A stretch of DNA of 64,000 bases from Apodospora peruviana (taxonomy: Eukaryota > Ascomycota > Sordariomycetes > Sordariales > Lasiosphaeriaceae): assembly GCA_033439685.1 (NCBI GenBank), contig JAUEDM010000005.1, forward strand, positions 1,302,001-1,366,000. The letters are read 5' to 3'. Position 1 is the stretch's first letter. The number at the start of each line of letters is the position of its first letter. Of the stretch, positions 21,599 through 32,941 are shown in pieces. The translations under genes and the position numbers were made by a program. The notes under the pieces were generated by a model. It made no database searches and had not been told where the DNA came from. It worked only from the letters and a program-made list of their open reading frames with translations.

Positions 21599-24500
21599 TC
21601 AATCCTCCCTTTCCCGAAACCCAATCCACCCGACACGACTCCTCAGCGCCAGCGAACTCAACACCACACTGATACTGCTCAGCGCCATCGCCAGACTCGC
21701 CCAGACGGGATCGAGCCTCACATGCGACCCGCCGTTCACAACAATCGGATAAAAGACCCCGGCCGCCACAGGCACGGCAAGACAGTTATACACCAGCGCC
21801 CAGCCAAAGTTGAACTTGATGCGGCGGAACACCGTCGCCGACAGGTCGAGCAGCGTGACCACAGCCCGGAGGTCACTCTTCACCAAGACGAAATCCGCGC
21901 TGCTGATGGCCACGTCGGACCCAGAGCCGATAGCCACGCCCACGTCCGCCGTCGCCAACGCAGGGCTGTCATTGATGCCATCACCCACCATGGCCACGAG
22001 GGCACGGCGGGTGGTGGACTCCCTGTTCTTGCCAGTGCGCGCCTTGACTGTTGACTGGAGATACGTAATCTTCTCTGCCTTGCCCGTGGGCAGCACACCA
22101 GCGATGACGTGATCCGCAGGAATGCCAATCTGTTGCGCAACCGCTACAGCGGTTGTAGCATTGTCCCCGGACAGCATCCACACCCGGGTGCCGCGAGACT
22201 GAAGAGCACGGATGATCTTTGGCGCCTCGGGACGGATCGGATCAGAGATGGACAAGACCGCTGCCAGTGTCCATATGCCATTCCTGTTGTCAGCCTCGAC
22301 TTTGTTGCCATCGGGTTTGCTGCTGCGGATGCTAGGGACCGGTCTCGTGGCCACCAGCACAATGGACTTTGCTTCGCTTTTCCACCGATTCAGAGTCTGC
22401 GTGACGCGTGAAGAAACCGGGACCTCAAAGTCTTCCATAAACGCCTCGTTGCCCACGATTATTTCAAACGAATCACCCTCTGGGAGGTAAGATGTCGCTT
22501 TCAAGCCCTTGCCCGGTATCTCCTGCAAGTTTTCAACCTGGACCTTGGATATCGTAGCCAATAAAGCCTCCTTAGTGCAGAACGAAATAATCGCCCTTGC
22601 GATCGGGTGGCTGCTGTTTTCTTCCACTGCCTTAAGCGTCGCCATCAGAACGCCTCTTCTCCCCTCTGGAATATCCTCCTGGTTGCTGTCGGGATAAATC
22701 TCCGAGTCCGTAATGCGCGGCTCGCCACCCACAGTCAAGGTTCCGGTCTTGTCAAAAACAACACAGTCAACCCGGCTAGCCTTCTCAAAGGCCTCACCGC
22801 CGCCCTTCGCCAGGATACCATGCTTTGCAGCGATACCGCCTCCCACAAAAATTGCCGTCGGCGCTGCCAGGGCGAGACCGCACGGGCAAGCGACTACAAA
22901 CACGGAGATTGCAAACTGCAAGGAAAAGGCAACCCAACCACCCGAGGTAACATCAAGGAAATGTCCCGGGACGTGGCCGCTCAGCCCCAACGACAGCCAG
23001 ATAAGCCAGGTGAGGATGGCAATGAGGGTGACGACAGGCACGAAATACGTCGTCAGGAGATCTGCAATCTGCTCCATCGGCGCACGCTTCGTCTGGCCCT
23101 CGCGCACGACATTGACAATCTGGTCCAGCATCGAGTGTCCAGCCGCGCCGGTGATCCGTGCCAGAAGAGATGCGTCCTTGTTGACAGTCCCAGAGAACAC
23201 CTGGTCACCGGGTACCTTCTTCACGAGCCTAGACTCGCCCGTTAAGCTGGACTCATCGAAGCTGCCCTCTCCAGACACGACGATGCCATCGGCGGGAGGC
23301 GACGCACCATGGGTGATGCGCACAACATCCCCAAATTCCAACAAGTCGGCCTTCACAACAACGTCACTTTCCTTCTCAGTCCCATACCCATCGACCAGAG
23401 TCGCAGTCGTGGGCCGAAGCTTCCCCAGCATCTCAACCGCATCACCGGTCCTCGATTTGCTGTAGCTCTCGATCAGCCTGCCCAGCAGCAAAAAGAAGGT
23501 CAAGAACACGACCGAGTCAAAATAGAAATTTGTGTCGCTAATCCTGTCTGGTGGATCCGCGGCGGCGGCGATCATCTGGCTGACAGAGGAGATGTATGCG
23601 ATGGTGGTGCCCAAGGACATGAGAGTGTTCATGCTGCCGAATCTGTAAAACCTCTGGAGGATGGGAACTCTACTGCCACGCTTCCAGAGGGTCATGATTT
23701 CCTTGCAGGCCCTCTTGTGGAAGATGTCGGCCCCGAAAAAGTACACAGGTGTGGCCAGGATAAAAAGGGCCATTTGTGCGCGGCTGATCCCCGAAGTCCA
23801 GCCTTCCATCATGTACATTTTTGAGGCGTTGCTGTCTGGAAGCAAGCTCATGTACACTATCCCGATAATGAAGGTCGGGATGCAGACGATGCCGGTGAAA
23901 ATGACACGCCAAAGAACTTTTCTTTGGTGTTGTCTTTGGATGAGCTTCGATCGTTCCTCAAGCGTGGGCGGGTGAAAAATGGTTGCTTTGAACTGTGGGT
24001 CGCTTGCCTCGATCGCGGCGAGTATCTGCCGGACCGTAAATCCCGGGGCATCTGGTACGTACGTGAGCTTGATGATGGGCCGCTTGTTAGTCGGCTGGCT
24101 AATCACGTCAAGCTGTCGACGGAACCCAGCGAGGCTGTTGGTCACTCGCGAGGGGCAGTGTTCGCAGTAAAGGCCGTCAATCTTAATCTCGAGCGCTCTC
24201 TCGCGCTTTTCTGTCGGCTCGGTGGTGACATTCACGGCTTCTGTAAGGGTCGCGTCGTATCCGAGATCTTCGATTGCCTCCACCAACTTATCCGAATGAT
24301 CTTTCTCCTCAAAGACGATTGTTGCGCTGTTCGTCAGCAGGTTGACTGTGACCTCTTTGATCCATGGTAACTTCTTTAGGTTATTCGTGATGCCGTTGGA
24401 GCAAGCGGCACAGGTCATGCCTCCGATGGCGACAGTGGCTCTCCATATGTTGGAGACCTCGTGGAACTTAGATTTCTCTTCGTTCAAACTGGTGATACCG

Positions 24501-25393
24501 TCGAACGTCGCCTCGTATCCCAGGTCCTCAATCGCCTCAACCACATCATCGACTTTATGCTCGTCTGTCAGGTCGACAGTGGCACTGTTGTTGACCAGGT
24601 TTACGACGATATTGGATACCCAGTCTTGCCGTCTCAGCTCGTCGGTGATGGCATTCACACACGAAGCACAGGTCATGCCTCCAATGGCGAATGTGGCTCG
24701 CCAGATGGGCAGCTGAACTAAATCAGTCTCGACGGTGATGAACGATTTCGAGGACATTTTGGCTTGCGGCCCGGGCCGAGTGGTCCCAGTCAACGTTGAG
24801 CTCGACGGATGTGACGTGGTCTCGATCGGTAGCTTATAATCCGGTTCGTGGTGGTCTTTTCCGTGAACTTCGCCGCTTGCACACTGCTGGCAGTTCTGTT
24901 TGTGCACTTGCGCTTGCTGGGGTGGCGATAGAGGCTGGGATCGGTTCGCGAGTCTCGACGAGCTGATCCACCGTGTAAAGGTATTAGACGGCCGTTGTGA
25001 CGGGACTATATCTCGACTGGTGGTTCCCCCCATGCTCCTCCTCCCTCCGTCAACCTGTGATCCCGACATCGTATCGGCATCAACCAGGTCCAGGTCAGAT
25101 AGGTCTGGGGCGGATGTCGTTACACCGCATACTTCGAAGCCGCTCACCTGGAGGGCGTTGTGCATCTCTCGCAAGGAGGCTGCTGGATCGTGTTCCACCG
25201 TCACGACCGAGGTGACAATATTTGGTGAGACCCATCTGACATGGCCATCGCACGAGCCGTGCAAGGCGTCCTTTATAGTAGAAACACATGATGGACAATG
25301 GAGATTGGCGAGGAGAAATGAGGACGTGACTGTCTCTGTCTCGGACGCGGGGCTACCACGAGCGAAGGCTGGAATGCGGTTGGACGGCGCCAT
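21599..25393 (-). CDS. Copper-transporting P1B-type ATPase
   Basis: Heavy-metal P-type ATPase that moves Cu(I) using ATP. Family knowledge allows either a Ccc2-like role (Golgi, loading cuproenzymes) or a CrpA/Crp1-like copper export role; the sequence alone does not decide. ATG 25393 gives 1264 residues; the open frame continues upstream only to a GTG. Four metal-domain CxxC motifs are visible: CPSC near 29, CASC near 242, CAAC near 328 and CEHC near 410. An extra CQQC followed by His residues lies in the linker near 169. Then come the membrane helices, the A-domain TGES (near 721), the intramembrane CPC (near 838), the phosphorylation site DKTGT (near 881), an SSHP variant of the usual SEHP (near 928) and GDGINDSP (near 1137). 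All catalytic motifs are intact. No intron was needed. Confidence 0.94.
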   Translation of the reverse strand: MAPSNRIPAFARGSPASETETVTSSFLLANLHCPSCVSTIKDALHGSCDGHVRWVSPNIVTSVVTVEHDPAASLREMHNALQVSGFEVCGVTTSAPDLSDLDLVDADTMSGSQVDGGRRSMGGTTSRDIVPSQRPSNTFTRWISSSRLANRSQPLSPPQQAQVHKQNCQQCASGEVHGKDHHEPDYKLPIETTSHPSSSTLTGTTRPGPQAKMSSKSFITVETDLVQLPIWRATFAIGGMTCASCVNAITDELRRQDWVSNIVVNLVNNSATVDLTDEHKVDDVVEAIEDLGYEATFDGITSLNEEKSKFHEVSNIWRATVAIGGMTCAACSNGITNNLKKLPWIKEVTVNLLTNSATIVFEEKDHSDKLVEAIEDLGYDATLTEAVNVTTEPTEKRERALEIKIDGLYCEHCPSRVTNSLAGFRRQLDVISQPTNKRPIIKLTYVPDAPGFTVRQILAAIEASDPQFKATIFHPPTLEERSKLIQRQHQRKVLWRVIFTGIVCIPTFIIGIVYMSLLPDSNASKMYMMEGWTSGISRAQMALFILATPVYFFGADIFHKRACKEIMTLWKRGSRVPILQRFYRFGSMNTLMSLGTTIAYISSVSQMIAAAADPPDRISDTNFYFDSVVFLTFFLLLGRLIESYSKSRTGDAVEMLGKLRPTTATLVDGYGTEKESDVVVKADLLEFGDVVRITHGASPPADGIVVSGEGSFDESSLTGESRLVKKVPGDQVFSGTVNKDASLLARITGAAGHSMLDQIVNVVREGQTKRAPMEQIADLLTTYFVPVVTLIAILTWLIWLSLGLSGHVPGHFLDVTSGGWVAFSLQFAISVFVVACPCGLALAAPTAIFVGGGIAAKHGILAKGGGEAFEKASRVDCVVFDKTGTLTVGGEPRITDSEIYPDSNQEDIPEGRRGVLMATLKAVEENSSHPIARAIISFCTKEALLATISKVQVENLQEIPGKGLKATSYLPEGDSFEIIVGNEAFMEDFEVPVSSRVTQTLNRWKSEAKSIVLVATRPVPSIRSSKPDGNKVEADNRNGIWTLAAVLSISDPIRPEAPKIIRALQSRGTRVWMLSGDNATTAVAVAQQIGIPADHVIAGVLPTGKAEKITYLQSTVKARTGKNRESTTRRALVAMVGDGINDSPALATADVGVAIGSGSDVAISSADFVLVKSDLRAVVTLLDLSATVFRRIKFNFGWALVYNCLAVPVAAGVFYPIVVNGGSHVRLDPVWASLAMALSSISVVLSSLALRSRVGWIGFRERED

Positions 25394-27208
25394 AGCATGT
25401 AGATTGAGCTCGTCAAGGGCTCGGGTAGAACGGCGTCCGGGATACAACACGCTGGGCACAAAGTCAGTCCCTTGGCCTGTCCTCCCGGGCCGCGATGGGG
25501 TGCGCGGCCGGGTGGCTGATTGGCTGCGCAGGAAGAGGATTGTTGTGTTAATATTGAATATACCCGTTCTGGGAAATGCGGACCGGGAAGGATACACAGA
25601 GTTGATAATAGCCTGAAGTTGCCAAGGACTCGTAGAAGGCAGAGAACCTTAAGCGATCGGCCGAATCAGGGTGAGATCTGTGATGTCTGAGGTCAAAACA
25701 GCGTACGGCAGATGGGGGAATGTTGGAGTTGGAGGAATGTATTTAGATGCATTATTTAGGTGAGTGAGGATGCGGTGTTATTGCGTGAAAAGCGACCTTT
25801 CTGCGCAATTCCGCGAGCATCGAATTACATATCATGCTTTAAGCCAAACGGAAGGCGTAAAAACGTAGGCTGGCTTTGTGATTAATTAGTCAAATTCATT
25901 GGCAGAGATTCCACGCACATTTCGCGCAAGTCTTTGCAAGAAAAAGCTAAAAGCGGCAATGTTCTTATCACCCGTAGATAATACCCGATACTAAGTAGTC
26001 GCTACCACGTGTCTTCGGAACGCAGGAGCGAACTGTTGTCACTTACCGTATCTTCCTCCGACTTGGCGGTGACATTCAGCCCGGTGCTCCTTCCGAGTGT
26101 GACTGGAGTTTGCAACTGGTAGGATTTTGGTCACAGAAACCCGATAGAAGCGGCGTATTCATCCAGATTGGCCACTCGGTCTAACAAAGAAGAGGTGACC
26201 ATTTTATACCTTATTTTCGTCTCTTTTTATATGCAAACTCCTCCACAGAATTCATCCCAAACATCTTCATACTATCTAACTTCGACAACGGAAGCCAATT
26301 GCAGTTCATCCGATAAGAAAGTGATAAATAGGATTTGGTACACTACCCGAACGTCACTTTGGAGGGGGAGTGGCGTTGAAGACAGGGGAGACGAAAGTGG
26401 AGCAACTGACATCACCACCCGGACCTGCAAGCCATTGCGGGGGATCCTCCGCCTGACTGCCGTGGTGTGCCAGGGAGCCTTGCCAATGGTAAAGGCTTAA
26501 CCCGACTGAGCACGCCAAGGCGGATGTCAGCACTGTGATACGGCCGAACTGCTCGAGACAACAACAACAACAACAACAACAACAGCTCACCAGGCTCAAG
26601 GTAAGATTTATGAACGCAGACCCAACATCAAAATAGATGACCAGATCCGACACTCGGTGTTTGTTCGATGTTGCACCCACCCCTCTGTTGACCGAGTCGC
26701 GCCTGTATTGCCCATGAGTGATTCATAACCAAATACGGAACTCGGGTATTCAGGCACCTGTGATGCGGGTTGGTTGGCTCGGAACTCGAAACTCGAACCG
26801 AACACTAATTGCTGCACAGTTGGAGGGCAATATCAAATGGATGCAGCAAGCTCCCGAGTACTTTACCTTTGGTTGCCCACCATTACACCAGGCCGGTATT
26901 TTTGCGCTTCTGATTAGTACTCGGTAACTGGAACGTGCCACACAGGCAAACTAAAAACTAAATGTGCTGACCTCTGTTATTGTAGAAGCAAAATCAAGAA
27001 AAGGCAATCAATTTACCTCATTACCCCAGGTCATATCCATCCATCCAACCAGCCTAGGAGGGTAGTACCACCTCACTTTATATCCATAATACCCCCAAGT
27101 AAACACGAAGAAAAACAAAACCGCCCAGGCAAATGTGAACAGGTAGGTATCAAGCAGTAACAGCAGCGTAGTCGTAAAACATAAACCCCGTTAGGTTTCC
27201 CCAAATAA
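25394..27208. other. Cu-ATPase promoter and 3' flank of NDC80
   Basis: About 1.8 kb with only short, unsupported ORFs. It contains a trinucleotide repeat (26558-26584). The upstream region of the ATPase is AT-richer between 25740 and 26000. Confidence 0.6.
26558..26584. repeat. Trinucleotide microsatellite (ACA)9
   Basis: Nine perfect ACA units in non-coding DNA between the copper ATPase and NDC80 genes. Confidence 0.95.
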
Positions 27209-29561
27209 TCACATCTCCATACCATGGGTATCATCTGTCATCTCGCCATCGCTCCCGCTGCCGCTGCCAAGCTCCTTCTCAAGCTCATCAGCCACAAACG
27301 TCTCGTACTCCTCCAGATTCTTCTGGACATGCATCTTGAACTTGATCACATCGTTGAGCATGCGCATCGTCTCCGTGTGTAGCTCCTCCCTCAACGCATT
27401 GGCACGGAGCGTCAACTGCTCGTACCTATTTTCCCCTTCTGTCAGCATACTAAAAGAAATTAAGAAGAAAAAAGACAAACTTACTCAATATTCGTGTTCA
27501 TCTCACGCTGTTCCATAAGCTGCACCGACTCAGACAGCTGAGCACGCATCTTGGCCAGCTCCTTCTCCATCTTCTCGATCTGCGCATCCGACGCCAATTT
27601 TTGAGCAGTGGTAACCTCCTTGGTCTTCTCATACTCCTCCTCGGCCGCGCGCACGCGATGTTCCAGCGCCTCGACCTCGTTCCGCTTGTCCTCGTAAGCC
27701 TCCTTAGCCCGATCGAGCAGATCGTGATCCTCCATCATCATATCCATCGCCACTTTCCGCCGCTCAGAAATCTCTTTCCTCAGCCCCAGGAAGCTGTTCT
27801 TAACCTGGCCCCGGAGGTCCAAGTTCAAGATGTGCGCCGGCTGGTACCCCGTCACCGGGTCCGCAAGCAGCCTCTCGCTCTCGGCGCTTACGCTGCCGCC
27901 AAGATGTTGTTGCTGTGACGACGAAAAGTTCATCACCCCCGGTTCGTTGACGGTAACCTGCAACTCGTAATCTTTCCCCTTGGCGTTCACCGCCGTGGAC
28001 GGTATCACCCCAATCTGGTAGGCGACCGTGTTGTACTTATGCACCATGCGTTCGAGCTCGTCCAGTTTTGAGCTGGCCTCCATCTCCTTATCTGCCACCT
28101 TTTTTTTGACATCTTCAAGTCGCTGGCCGGCCAACTCGATGCTCTTCTGCAGCCTTTCGCGCTCGGCAGTCATGCGGTCAATATCCTGCATGCTGATTCC
28201 TTGCTCGTCGACTGCTTCCCGCAAGCCCCGCCGCTCGTCCTCGGCCTCCTTCAGTTCTACCTGCAGGTTATCGAGCTCCTCCTGCAGGACCTGGATCCGG
28301 CTCTCGTACTTGTCGGTCCGCTGCACGGCGAGCGTGTTGTATTCTTCGAATTTAGCCTTGTCCTCCACCATGATGTTGAAGTGGCTGTCCAGCACAGCAG
28401 GATCAGGAGTGGACTTCTGAAGGTCTTCGATCTCTTTTAGGAGCCGGGCGTTTTCGCCCTCGAGGATCTCAAGTTCCTGGATATAACGTGCGTTGGACCG
28501 CTGAAAGGCGCGCGCCATGCTCTGAACGTGCGGCACTAGAGCCTGCTCAACGTCCTCGTCCCCAGCGTCGTCGTCCATATTGAGCCAATTCTGGTACGCG
28601 TTGGTCAGGAAGTCATAGATAATATTGTCGCTGGCAACGTCGACGCCAGCCTCCACGCAAGCCTCATCGTATTGGTGGTGTTGGTAACGCTCGAGCATCT
28701 GAGCGAGCTGCATCATCCAGTGGAGAAGCCCGAGGAAGGTACTCCAGTTCTGGCCTCCCACGGCGGCTATTTGGCTCTTGGTGATACTCTTCTCGTAGGG
28801 ATAGCGTAGTTGCTTGAGCAGAGGCGGGACTTCCTGGTCAATATTTTTGAGGAAGCGATAACTAGGGTCGATCCGGTGATATAGCCACTGGAACATGTAG
28901 TTGAAATCCTTTTGGGTTGGCGACTTTGTAAAGTTTTCGGACAGCTTGTGGTTCATCATCATCTCAAAATTATTGTTAGCTAGGTACTCCAATAGTTCCT
29001 GGCCGATGCGCGTCTGGTATGAGCGGTCTTTGAGCGGGCGAGGATCGCGTGGTACTCCGGCTGGCGCTGGTGCTTGCTGGAAGAAACTCTGGTGACCCAT
29101 GCCGCCGACGGCAGCCGAAGAGCGCGGACGATAGACGCTGCTGCGACGGTCGCCGTCGGTGGATACCCTGCCTGGAACGCCGCCTGGAGTGTACGGTTTG
29201 AGCTGTGTTGTGTTATTGTTGTTGAAGTTGGCATGAACGGATGTGCGCTTCGCGGATGAGAGGCCAAGGTCGGCGACGTTGGCGGAGGACGTTCGCTGAA
29301 ATAGTGGCTGGCTCGGCCGGGACATGGCGAGCGAATGTCGGGAGCCCGACATGGATCGCCCATGGCTGACGCTGTTGGAACTGGATCGCTTCATGGCGGA
29401 GGGCGGCTGCGGAATGCCCGAGTTGAGGTTGTTGAGGCCCCCGAGAGTCTGCGACGGTCAGTAAAAGGGTTCGACGAGGAGCTCAAAATAACGGGGGGCA
29501 AAGCGGAGCATCGCACCTCTCTGGGTCTTCGAACACTCCACAGGCCGGTGTCTTGGGACAT
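27209..29561 (-). CDS. NDC80: Kinetochore protein Ndc80 (Hec1)
   Basis: Microtubule-binding subunit of the Ndc80 complex (with Nuf2, Spc24, Spc25) at the outer kinetochore. Three exons: 29561-29517, 29448-27485 and 27425-27209; 2226 nt, 741 residues. The first exon encodes only 15 residues (MSQDTGLWSVRRPRE) and splices to TLGGLNN..., which matches the conserved fungal Ndc80 N-terminus. Starting at the internal ATG 29394 would lose it. Parts in order: basic Ser/Arg-rich disordered tail (to about 130), the calponin-homology head (about 140-265), then long coiled coil to the end with a break in the middle, and an acidic C-terminus. The small second intron has a CTGAC branch. It is divergent from PEX14 with about 590 bp between the starts. 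Confidence 0.96.
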
Positions 29562-30149
29562 GATGGCAAGCCCTGCTTGGGCTTTTTTTACTTCGTGCTT
29601 CTCGTCGTCTCGTCGTCTCGACGTGATCTTGCTGCCAAAGGTTTTCTGTAAAAGACAGGTAAGATCAATTACAATCGTGCAATTATCTGTTAATACAAAA
29701 AGAGATACGATTTGCAGCCAGGTTGGACATTTCTTGCGACAAAGTTTGAATGGGGTGCGCGAGTCGAAACGCTGGTTGCCAGGTAAACAAAAGCGCGGGG
29801 TGTCATTGGCGTGCCGTTGACTGGGGTTCGAAGAGTCTGGACGGAAGGGCTGTGGAGCCGCCACTTGAGGATAAAAGTGGACCCATTGCATGACCCTTGC
29901 CTGCAAGCACGTGAGCGTTGTCGCTTCCAAGTTGTCATCAAAATCCGGAGGCCCGGGCGCTGGCCGCTTGGCCGCCATTCGGTGCAGCGATTGAACCTCG
30001 GCATCGGCAGCCGAGCCCGCCATCCCAATTTCTGGAACCGCGTTCACGCTGAGTGCGCAAACACAGACAACACACAACACTCTGTGCTGAACATTATTAT
30101 CGTCTTAACTGGTGATGAAGTAGGTGCATAACGACAAACCCCCTTCGAA
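29562..30149. promoter_or_regulatory. Divergent NDC80/PEX14 promoter region
   Basis: Shared 588-bp region between two opposite starts. It holds a palindromic E-box CACGTG at 29908-29913 and a CCTCGG at 29996-30001. ORFs crossing it are not supported. Confidence 0.65.
29996..30001 (+). promoter_or_regulatory. Possible FarA/FarB site CCTCGG
   Basis: CCTCGG is the hexamer reported for the fungal fatty-acid regulators FarA/FarB and is enriched upstream of peroxisomal genes. Here it lies about 150 bp before the PEX14 ATG. A 6-mer can occur by chance, so this is a hint only. Confidence 0.3.
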
Positions 30150-31396
30150 ATGGTTATCCGCGAGGATCTGGTCGCTTCGGCGGCGCAGTGTACGTTTGTC
30201 CTGGTCCCGTTCCCGATGACGTTGACTAACTTAACTTGTTCGTCAACTACAGTCCTTCAAGATCCGAGCGTTGCCTCGTCCCCCATCGAGAAGCGAATTG
30301 CCTTCCTACAGGCTAAGAACCTCACCCAGGAAGAGGTTGGCGCCGCGCTCGCTCGAGTCGGCACCGACCCTGCATCAGCCCAAGCTTACACAGCCCAAGT
30401 CGCGACGCAACCACCGGCTGGACAGCCACCGCAACCTTACTATGGACAGTACCCACCTCAGTATCCCGGTTACGCGTGGTCACCACCGCCGCCAGAAGTG
30501 CCAAGACGGGACTGGAGAGACTGGTTCATCATGGCGACCGTTGTCGGAGGAGTCTCGTATGGACTATTTAACCTCGGCAAGGTATGTCAAGGTATCTACA
30601 ACTTTTCAAGAAACTCATACTGACCAATGGATCAAAGCGGTACATATATCCCCTCGTTGCGCCACCCACACCGGAACGGCTCGAAACGGACAAGAAATCG
30701 ATCGACGGGCAGTTCGAAAAGGCCTTTGCGCTCGTGGATCAGCTCGCCAAAGACACCGAGGCACTGAAGGCGGCAGAGCAGGAACGGACAGAGAGGCTAG
30801 ACACCGCCCTGAGCGAACTAGAAACGGTTATTAACGACCTCAAATCGGCCAACAGACGCCGGGATGATGAGGGGCAGCGGATCCGGGATGATGTGGCGAA
30901 TCTTAAGGAGTCGATCCCGCGGGCCATGGACAACCAGAAGAGTCTGACAGACAGCCGGCTGGCGGAGGTCAACGCGGAGCTCAAGAGCCTAAAGACTCTC
31001 ATTGCCCAGCGTATGAACCCGGCCGCCACCTCGACGAGTGTCAGCAACTACCTGCGCCCTTCTACTGGAAATGGAAATGTCAGCGGGCCATCGCCATCAT
31101 CTACGCCGGCACCAGGCGCTGAGAATGCTGGGCTTAATGGCAGCAAGGCTGCCACCGTGATGGACGAGCCGAAACGAAGTGACTACCAGGAGTTTGTTTC
31201 TGGTCTGAACCGGGGCTCGCCGTCGCCATTCAGCAGTGGCATGTCGCAGAAGGCATCGATCCCTGCGTGGCAGATGATGGCTGCCAAGGGGGCCGGCGGT
31301 TCGTCTTCGTCGTCGATCAAGGCCGCAACGGCGAATGACGCGGATGCCAGTGGCAGCAAGGGTAACGATACCGAGGAGGCTGGATCCAGCTCATAG
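30150..31396 (+). CDS. PEX14: Peroxisomal membrane docking protein Pex14
   Basis: Component of the peroxisomal docking complex that receives the import receptors Pex5/Pex7. Three exons: 30150-30189, 30253-30581 and 30638-31396; 1128 nt, 375 residues. The N-terminal Pex14 domain (about residues 5-50) begins MVIREDLVASAAQFLQD and contains the AFLQAKNLTQEEV helix that binds WxxxF peptides. It is followed by a Pro/Gln/Tyr-rich linker, one hydrophobic segment (about 105-122, WFIMATVVGGVSYGLF), a coiled coil of about 90 residues, and a Ser/Ala/Gly-rich C-terminal tail. Exon 1 is only 40 nt. Introns are 63 and 56 nt with normal GT..AG ends. Confidence 0.95.
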
Positions 31397-32473
31397 GTCT
31401 GGTGGATTAATGTTGGATTCCTGGTTTTGCTACTTTCTTTGTGTATTAGTACGTATTGCTGGTTTCAAGGCCAGTAGGTTGGAAATTGGTGATGGACATA
31501 GCCGGGCAATGGTCCTTTACAAGCGTTTTTTCCACACCATGATACCTTATGATATATTCAGTGTATAAAACTACGATAATGCATGTCCTCATTGTCAAGA
31601 CTACCTATATTCCACGAGCTTTGCTATGAAACTCAAGTCAACCAGGTACGCAGCATCTTGGGCAATATGGCGAGATCTGGTACCTCTTAAACCACCTTAC
31701 CTACAATACCTAGTTCTAAGTCTTTAAGTATTGACCCAGAAGAAAGGACCGCAACCTACTGTAGTCTCAGGGTCTCAAATCTGGCAATCATGTCATCTCT
31801 TCATCAATATACTTATCTCTTACGTCCTCGGTGATCAAGATGTCGTCAGTACAATGCAGTATGTACAGCAACTAGCGGCCGGCTTAAAGAAAAAAAGTTA
31901 AGACGGTTTCAACGGCTGCATTTACATACAGTAGCCCGGTAAGGTGGGCATCGTTTCTTTGCCGCTTCGTGGAGTGCAGTACTACTAACCTGGAAGGTAG
32001 TCTAGTTGCGGGGTGATGAGCTAGACTTGGGACTACGGTGGTCGGGCACGTCGGGGTAAGAGGAAACCGGTCAATCTAACCACTTGATCTAAGAATTGAG
32101 GTTTCTTTAAATTTTAAGGTTTTATCTTGTCGCATATACACGCACAGAGTGACAAGAAATGACATTGACAAGACTGACGTTGGGGAAGCTAGGGATCAGC
32201 AGCCATGCATATTTCCCTTCTTAGCTTTCTGCCTCGGCACATTGACCTCCCCACCAAGACATCTCCGAATCCAATTGAATCCTCGCAGCAGATCCAGTAT
32301 CCCGGTGGCGATCTATATCGAAAATGAAACTTGTTCGGAATCGGGAAATGCTTGCGAACAAAGATGCGACGGCGACTCTGGCCTGTCGGTTGAGTGGCTG
32401 GACCGAATCGGGGACAGTGAGCAATGGACGCAAGAGGGTTTCAACCTGTAATCCCATCTCAACTCCAACCCCC

Positions 32474-32504
<31 letters not shown>

Positions 32505-32941
32505 AAAAAAAAAAAAAAAAAACCAAAACCAGCGTCCCGAGAGTTACTTTTCGAGCCGCGGTCAACGTAATTTCCCCTCACCATGCCCGTTGATGACTAT
32601 TCCTTAAGACGTCCCGGTATCTTGGTATTCTCCGGACCCCACACAGCTTCCAACCCTGATTGGGAACCGTCAAGCAAGCAAGCTTGAAGCGGCAGCCGGC
32701 AACGACGGGGTCCAATCCTTCCCGCTCTCCCCGTCCTCCTAGGAGGTTCCATCTGGGGCAAAAGAGAGATAAAAACAACTTTACAGTTCATACCCACTCA
32801 CCCGGATCCCTTGACAAGCTTATATCCACCGCTACACATCACAAGACAAACATACCCAACAACAACCAAAAACATACCCGAGACGGCGTGTAAGGGAGAT
32901 AAATAAGTACCAAGACGTAGGTAGGCCGGCGAAAATAGAAA
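31397..32941. other. Intergenic with homopolymer block
   Basis: About 1.5 kb between PEX14 and the hydrolase gene, both plus strand. ORFs are short and unsupported. The main feature is a C26-A28 block (32469-32522) about 420 bp upstream of the hydrolase ATG. Confidence 0.6.
32469..32522. repeat. Adjoining poly-C and poly-A tracts (C26A28)
   Basis: A run of 26 C (32469-32494) passes directly into 28 A (32495-32522). No retroelement coding sequence or target-site duplication is obvious beside it. Confidence 0.95.

Noticed and set aside
29391..30080. 229-codon minus-strand frame upstream of NDC80
   Set aside because: It reads through the true NDC80 first exon and intron 1 in the wrong context; only its MSQDTGLWSVRRPRE part is real.
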